A stretch of 64,000 bases of DNA from Dysidea avara (lineage: Eukaryota; Porifera; Demospongiae; Dictyoceratida; Dysideidae): positions 25,586,765 through 25,650,764 of the forward strand of contig NC_089281.1 of the NCBI RefSeq assembly GCF_963678975.1. Direction: 5' to 3'. Of this stretch, positions 59,196 through 64,000 are shown one piece after another (position 1 is the stretch's first letter; each line of letters starts with the position of its first letter). The notes below the pieces were generated by a model, which was given only the letters and a program-made list of their open reading frames with translations, searched no databases and had not been told where the DNA came from. The position numbers and the translations under genes are program-made.

Positions 59196-61086
59196 GCTAC
59201 ATTACAAGGTATAAATACACAGTAGTATAAATTTCAGTTTACATATCCCTTAAATCCGAAAACTGGATTTAAACACGCATGCCTTGCACAAAGTGCTGTA
59301 ACTTTCGAAGTGCCTGTCCTATGGCTATGCAATTTTCATCATTCTACTTGTGATGTTATGAGGAGCAAAATGATACCTAGGATTTTACCTTAATGCTAAA
59401 CAGTGAGGCCAAAACTATAGCTGTGTAAGTAGCGTTAATTTTTTGGTAGGCAAAACATGCAATCCTTTACATACCTTTATACGATCATATGGTAGTTACT
59501 CCTATCACCTTGCAACAAATACCCTTTGATTTGCCATTAAATTTTCCATCAGGCCATATAAAATTCATATTAAGTAAACCCACAATCAAAATCAAACACG
59601 TGGCTAGAATTAGAAACATGGATACGCAGCTTGCTGTTGTTCATTGCTTCATAACAAGTAAGCTGCTATAGTTACAGTGTTCATTTAACTTTCTCCAAGT
59701 AGCCCAGTGAACAGACTTTTAATCAAAATGGAGTAGGCTATAAGAATTAAGCTACCCCACTTAGTGTCGCTGTGCTACCCATAATGTGTAAACACGCATT
59801 TCCCAATAGTTCTCTGTGGGTTTAAGGGTTAATGTATAAATTCAATGCACACAAAATAATTTTAAATAGTCAGATTGAATGATCACTACATAATACAGTT
59901 TGGGATAATAAAAGGAGCTATCAGTTACACATCCAAGAACTACAGTAGCCTGGTTGCTTTGGATATGGTGGCACCTTGACACTCAGGATTTAATGTTGTT
60001 TATTATTAGGCCATTAATTATCATTTCTGGAGTTTACCTCTCCAACATTATAAATTCTTGGTCCTATGGATTCCCCAAAATTTACCAGGTGACCATGCAG
60101 GCTTTGTGTGTTTTGTTGTTGCTGCAAATTTTTGATGAGGTACACTATTTGACGTAGCAGTACATGGAATTTTAAAGTCAAAAGGACACTTCCTCAATAT
60201 TAAAGCCATTCAATTTCATAATTACTACTTCATACATAACTATACACAATTTTACATGTGATTTTACAGCAAGTGGAAGGGGAATTGGGCTTGTACATTG
60301 ACAAATAGGCTGGTAGAAGACAGCCTGAAATGTTTTCTCAGCTGCACAACAGTGTGGTTGTGATACATGACTCAAGTTGTTGTGTAGTGTTAATTATGTA
60401 CAGCTGTAACTTGCTATCTTTTCACAGAAATAGCACTACTGATATACTATAGCATGTCTTAGAAAGCTTCGCCCACTATTTTATTAATTTTACGTCATCA
60501 AAAATAAATGTTGCATCATAAACTTGAACAGCTTTACAATGTGAATAATACAACAGAGTGTCCCTTTAATGTATAGTTTTTGTAAGCAAAAGTATTTACA
60601 AGACATGAAAACCTTTCAACATGAACAGATATAAAATATTATTGCATGGTGATTGCACAATTATTCATAATGACCAGGAAGGGAACCAGAAACATATAAT
60701 TAAATTTTCACAGCCTTATGGATAATTTTAGCCTTGTTTACAGCACTATAGTCAGTACACATTCACCTGAGCTCTGCCAAATACAATCATATCAAAGAAG
60801 TGAACATATGTTCACTTATATGTTCACTTCCAATGGTTTTGCACTGAAACAAGCATGTTTTCATGTTGTATACATGGAATCATCTATGCTAAATGTATGG
60901 GATATTTTCAAAGCCTCACAACTCACTTGTACTTGCCTGCATCAAAGCACTTTTTTGACTATTAGCTTTGGCATTTAAATGGCTTCACAGTGCCACTAAA
61001 TGTTTGGGCAGCTGGCCCATATAACAAGAGTTATTAACAAGAAACCAGGGTAGTGACAATTTTTGTGCACAGAGTGAGCTAGTATT
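59196..61086. other. Probable upstream introns of the membrane-protein gene; no exon identified
   Basis: No convincing upstream exon was found. A small perfect hairpin at about 60799-60832 pairs GAAGTGAACATAT with ATATGTTCACTTC. ORFs are short and without domains. Confidence 0.3.
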
Positions 61087-61997
61087 GCCCCGGGCTTATG
61101 CTAATGCGCAAACACTGTCTGGTGACAATGCTCGAGGTTCTTGGACCTGGAAGTGCGATCCAGCCAAAATATTGACTGGCCAATCAGAATCGAGGAGTTG
61201 CATAACCATTTTAAAACACTGAAATACCATTCAAAAATGGCTAGGAATAAAGTAAAACTCAAAATAGGGCGTTTACTTAATGCGATTTCTTCATTTATCG
61301 TATCGGTAGAGGATAGCATAAATATTATCATTTCTGGTGAAACGTCGATTCACGATTCACAAGGTGAGACCGGAAAAAACAACTTGACAATAGTACTCTG
61401 CGATATACCGGTAATACTGTTTATCGTGATAAATTATCATAACCAATTATCATACCATGACATCCTTTGATAATCGATATATCGAAATACCAGTATATCA
61501 ATGAATACCAGTATAGGATACCTTTAACTCATGACAGCCTTTGGTGTTTAATTACTCAATTTGTTGATGGTTTAGCAGACACACCCTAAACAAAAATTTG
61601 AGGTTATCACATTACAACACATGCCTACTTGTACTGAACTATATTTTTGGTTTTTGGGATGCATATTGCTTCATACTAGGCCAAAGAAATGATGCAATAG
61701 TTACACTGAATAACAAGCTAACTATACATCACTATACATCGATATACTGCGATATTTTCCTGTTACTAACACCATGTATTCAAATTTCAATGCCGAGCAC
61801 TACTTGACAACAAACGTCTTGAATAGCCTAGGAGAGTAACTTCTAATAAATAGTCTGCTTTTTTGTCTACTTCCAATACATTCATGCGATTGTGCAATTC
61901 CTCGATTCTGATTGGCCAGCCAATATTTTGGCTGGATTGTACTTCCAGGCCCAAGAGAATTGTCACCAGATGGTGTTTGCACATTAGCTGGGCATGA
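61087..61997. mobile_element. ~910-bp element with ~110-bp terminal inverted repeats
   Basis: The left arm about 61087-61205 and the complement of the right arm about 61880-61997 share GCAAACAC, CTGGTGACAAT, AATCCAGCCAAAATATTG-like and GGCCAATCAGAATCGAGGA text. The mirrored ORFs 61141-61470 (plus) and 61984-61787 (minus) both start in the arms and are repeat translations. No transposase is recognised. Target duplication not clear. Confidence 0.75.
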
Positions 61998-64000
61998 GAT
62001 TATGTTTGAGCATGTTTTATAGTAGTGTTCAGAGGTAGGACCCAGAGGATAGAACAAGCCCACCTGAATGCATAATAATGTTGCACAAGTACTGAAAGTA
62101 TTTCACGTGAGCTGAATAGACAAAGAGGCTTTACGGGGCTTAATACATATTCTAGCTCTATTTAGTTTGCTGCTTGCAACAATCAGAAATATGCTGCCAT
62201 TATGGAGTAATTAGCCTTACAGTGATGATAAGTGGTGGCCATGATCTTCACTTTGACAGTGCAAGTGGTCATCAATGATCATAATACAACTGTTGCTGTA
62301 TGATCTATTACTTTCAACATGTAGTATGACTACACTTAATAAAAATATTTTGTTAGTACTTTAATTGTGTAAATACTAGCTGGAACTTGCACCATAATGG
62401 TATGTTGCCCTGGTTGGAGGGTGTGCATCACTCATCATGTGTGAATGAGAGCAGGCAGGATAGAGAGACATCTACTACTTACCTCAATTATTGTTTGTAT
62501 TACATGCACTATAAAACCTCTACTATGACTACTACCAGTATCGTAAGCAATTAATCATCAACAGACATCTACTATCACCTAACTCGACAGTTATTATTGT
62601 GAAAAACAATCTGGATTCAAACATGGAATTTTGAAACACTATAAGCTGTTTCATTTTGTTGTCCTAGCAGTTAAATCTGTTGGTGAATAATGAGAGGTTT
62701 GTTTATGACTTAGTTTGCATATGTTAACCTGTCATTCTTGGCATGAAAATGGTGGTATTAATAGCATACTGAACTTTATCCGTGTCGTTTCTTATGTTGT
62801 AGTGCACAGAGTCTTACAGATGACACTGAAGAGACAGGCTGCAGTTGTTCAAAAGGTTCTAGTGATTGACTCTGCTGGAACAATCACTCTTCTCAATGGG
62901 ATAATATTTGTGTCTACGTTACCACCGATAGGACTTCTGTTTTAACTATGATGGATTAGTGGCTGCACAGACAGCCATTATGAGTCATTTATGTGGTACA
63001 AAAAAAGATGGAAAGACCTGCTAAGGTAGTGAATCAAAGTAAATTCTATCTAAACAACAGGAGAATTGACTGCAAAAGCAAGGGTAAATTGGAAGACCAT
63101 TTGTATTTTAAAATATACTCACTTTCAGGCACCATCAACTATGGTACACATGGCCTAGAGAGGTTTGGAGGCTTATAACATGCTTCAGGTGTTGAAGATA
63201 TGTTACACTGCTTGGGAGCACCATAGTGGATAAGAATCCCATACACAGTAGGTAGAAGTCGTTGGTTATTACGTATTTAAGGATGAGCTTGTACATCATC
63301 AGTTAGCAACGACAGGAAACAAAGTAGATACAGTACAGCACTTCCCAGTGGTACCAGGATTACTGTGCTGATCTTTGTAACATCCTTAGTACTGCTGCTT
63401 AATTTATTTTAATCTGTTTAAAGCTTTAAGGGGTCATCCACAATTTTCAGCTTTTTTAGTGAGTGTAGAAAGATTACTCTTTTTTTTTCTAACCCCTCAC
63501 CCTAGCCCAAAGTGTACTGTATAAATGTTGACACATATGGATGTATTGTATAGCAGAACGAATACACTGACACTTTTAACATTGCAAAATACATGTTATG
63601 ATGTTTGTTTTGTCTTTTAGACATCTTATGGCTTTATCATTTTGATGCTTTAGAAGCTGATACCCTGAACACACACACCAGGCATTAGAACTATTCTGAT
63701 GCACATTTGGAACACATCATGGAAACAACTCCTCTTGGTTATCATTAATGTGCTCATGTAAACACCACTGGCAGTAGCAACAACAGGTGGACTGAGGTCA
63801 GGAAATGTGGGTCTATTTCTCTATGGGCAACCCACAACTGCCACAAATGTCAACATGTTAGTACCCACATAATCCAGCCTCCCATGCCCAAAACCCACAA
63901 CAACACCTTCTGTAGGTAGAAAACAAAAGCAACAACCAGTGTAGCTATATTGTAATCATTTATCAGTACTAGTGTTGCTAGACTAAGACTAAAGAGAAAG
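61998..64000. other. No gene identified; one MITE end near 63430
   Basis: Short ORFs at 62715-62945 and 62993-63178 (plus) have no recognisable domain. The stretch 63430-63530 is a single diverged end of the family at 43503-43921. The rest is AT-rich. Confidence 0.4.

Noticed and set aside
61141..61470. 109-codon ORF
   Set aside because: It starts inside the terminal inverted repeat of a MITE-like element, and the same words appear mirrored at 61984-61787.

Overview
The window is eukaryotic and most likely from a sponge (demosponge). Genes are few and split by short GT-AG introns, there are no operons, and repeats dominate. The main genes are copies of a secreted copper tyrosinase with an EGF-like cysteine region. 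The organism call is inference from gene style and repeat character, not from a species marker.

Layout. Three tyrosinase copies (A, B, C) lie in alternating orientation. Copy A (minus, 1-1095, cut by the window edge) and copy B (plus, 23593-25462) are head to head inside a large broken inverted repeat: 1-7491 pairs with about 12785-24687. Copies B and C (C minus, 38200 down to 31029) are tail to tail inside a second inverted repeat, about 21550-28239 against 28436-40242, whose axis at about 28.34 kb is a (GT)n/(CA)n tract. Copy A is open as far as visible. Copy B has one nonsense codon in exon 2. Copy C has two nonsense codons and a 5.3-kb transposon in intron 1.

Because the arms are homologous, each serves as an empty site for insertions in the others, so many mobile elements can be delimited exactly. 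(1) Three copies of a Helitron-like, minisatellite-filled element (8096-11516, 32589-37886, 48730-53479) sit between A and T without a clear target duplication. They have a terminal hairpin at one end, a 320-bp palindrome at the other and a 30-31-bp minisatellite core. (2) A 4152-bp transposon (16716-20867) has 35-bp perfect terminal inverted repeats and 7-bp target duplications. It encodes a 357-residue protein on one strand and, on the other, a multi-exon protein plus a complete ULP1/SENP cysteine protease domain. (3) Several MITEs have 7- or 8-bp target duplications. Two unrelated elements occupy exactly the same 7-bp target in the two arms.

From 40.2 kb to 64 kb the window leaves the palindromes. 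It holds a decayed DDE integrase/transposase gene (about 41.7-42.3 kb), the third Helitron-like element, several MITEs, fold-back and tandem repeats, and the last exon of a small proline-rich membrane protein (58913-59195). Much of the rest is AT-rich sequence in which I see no gene.
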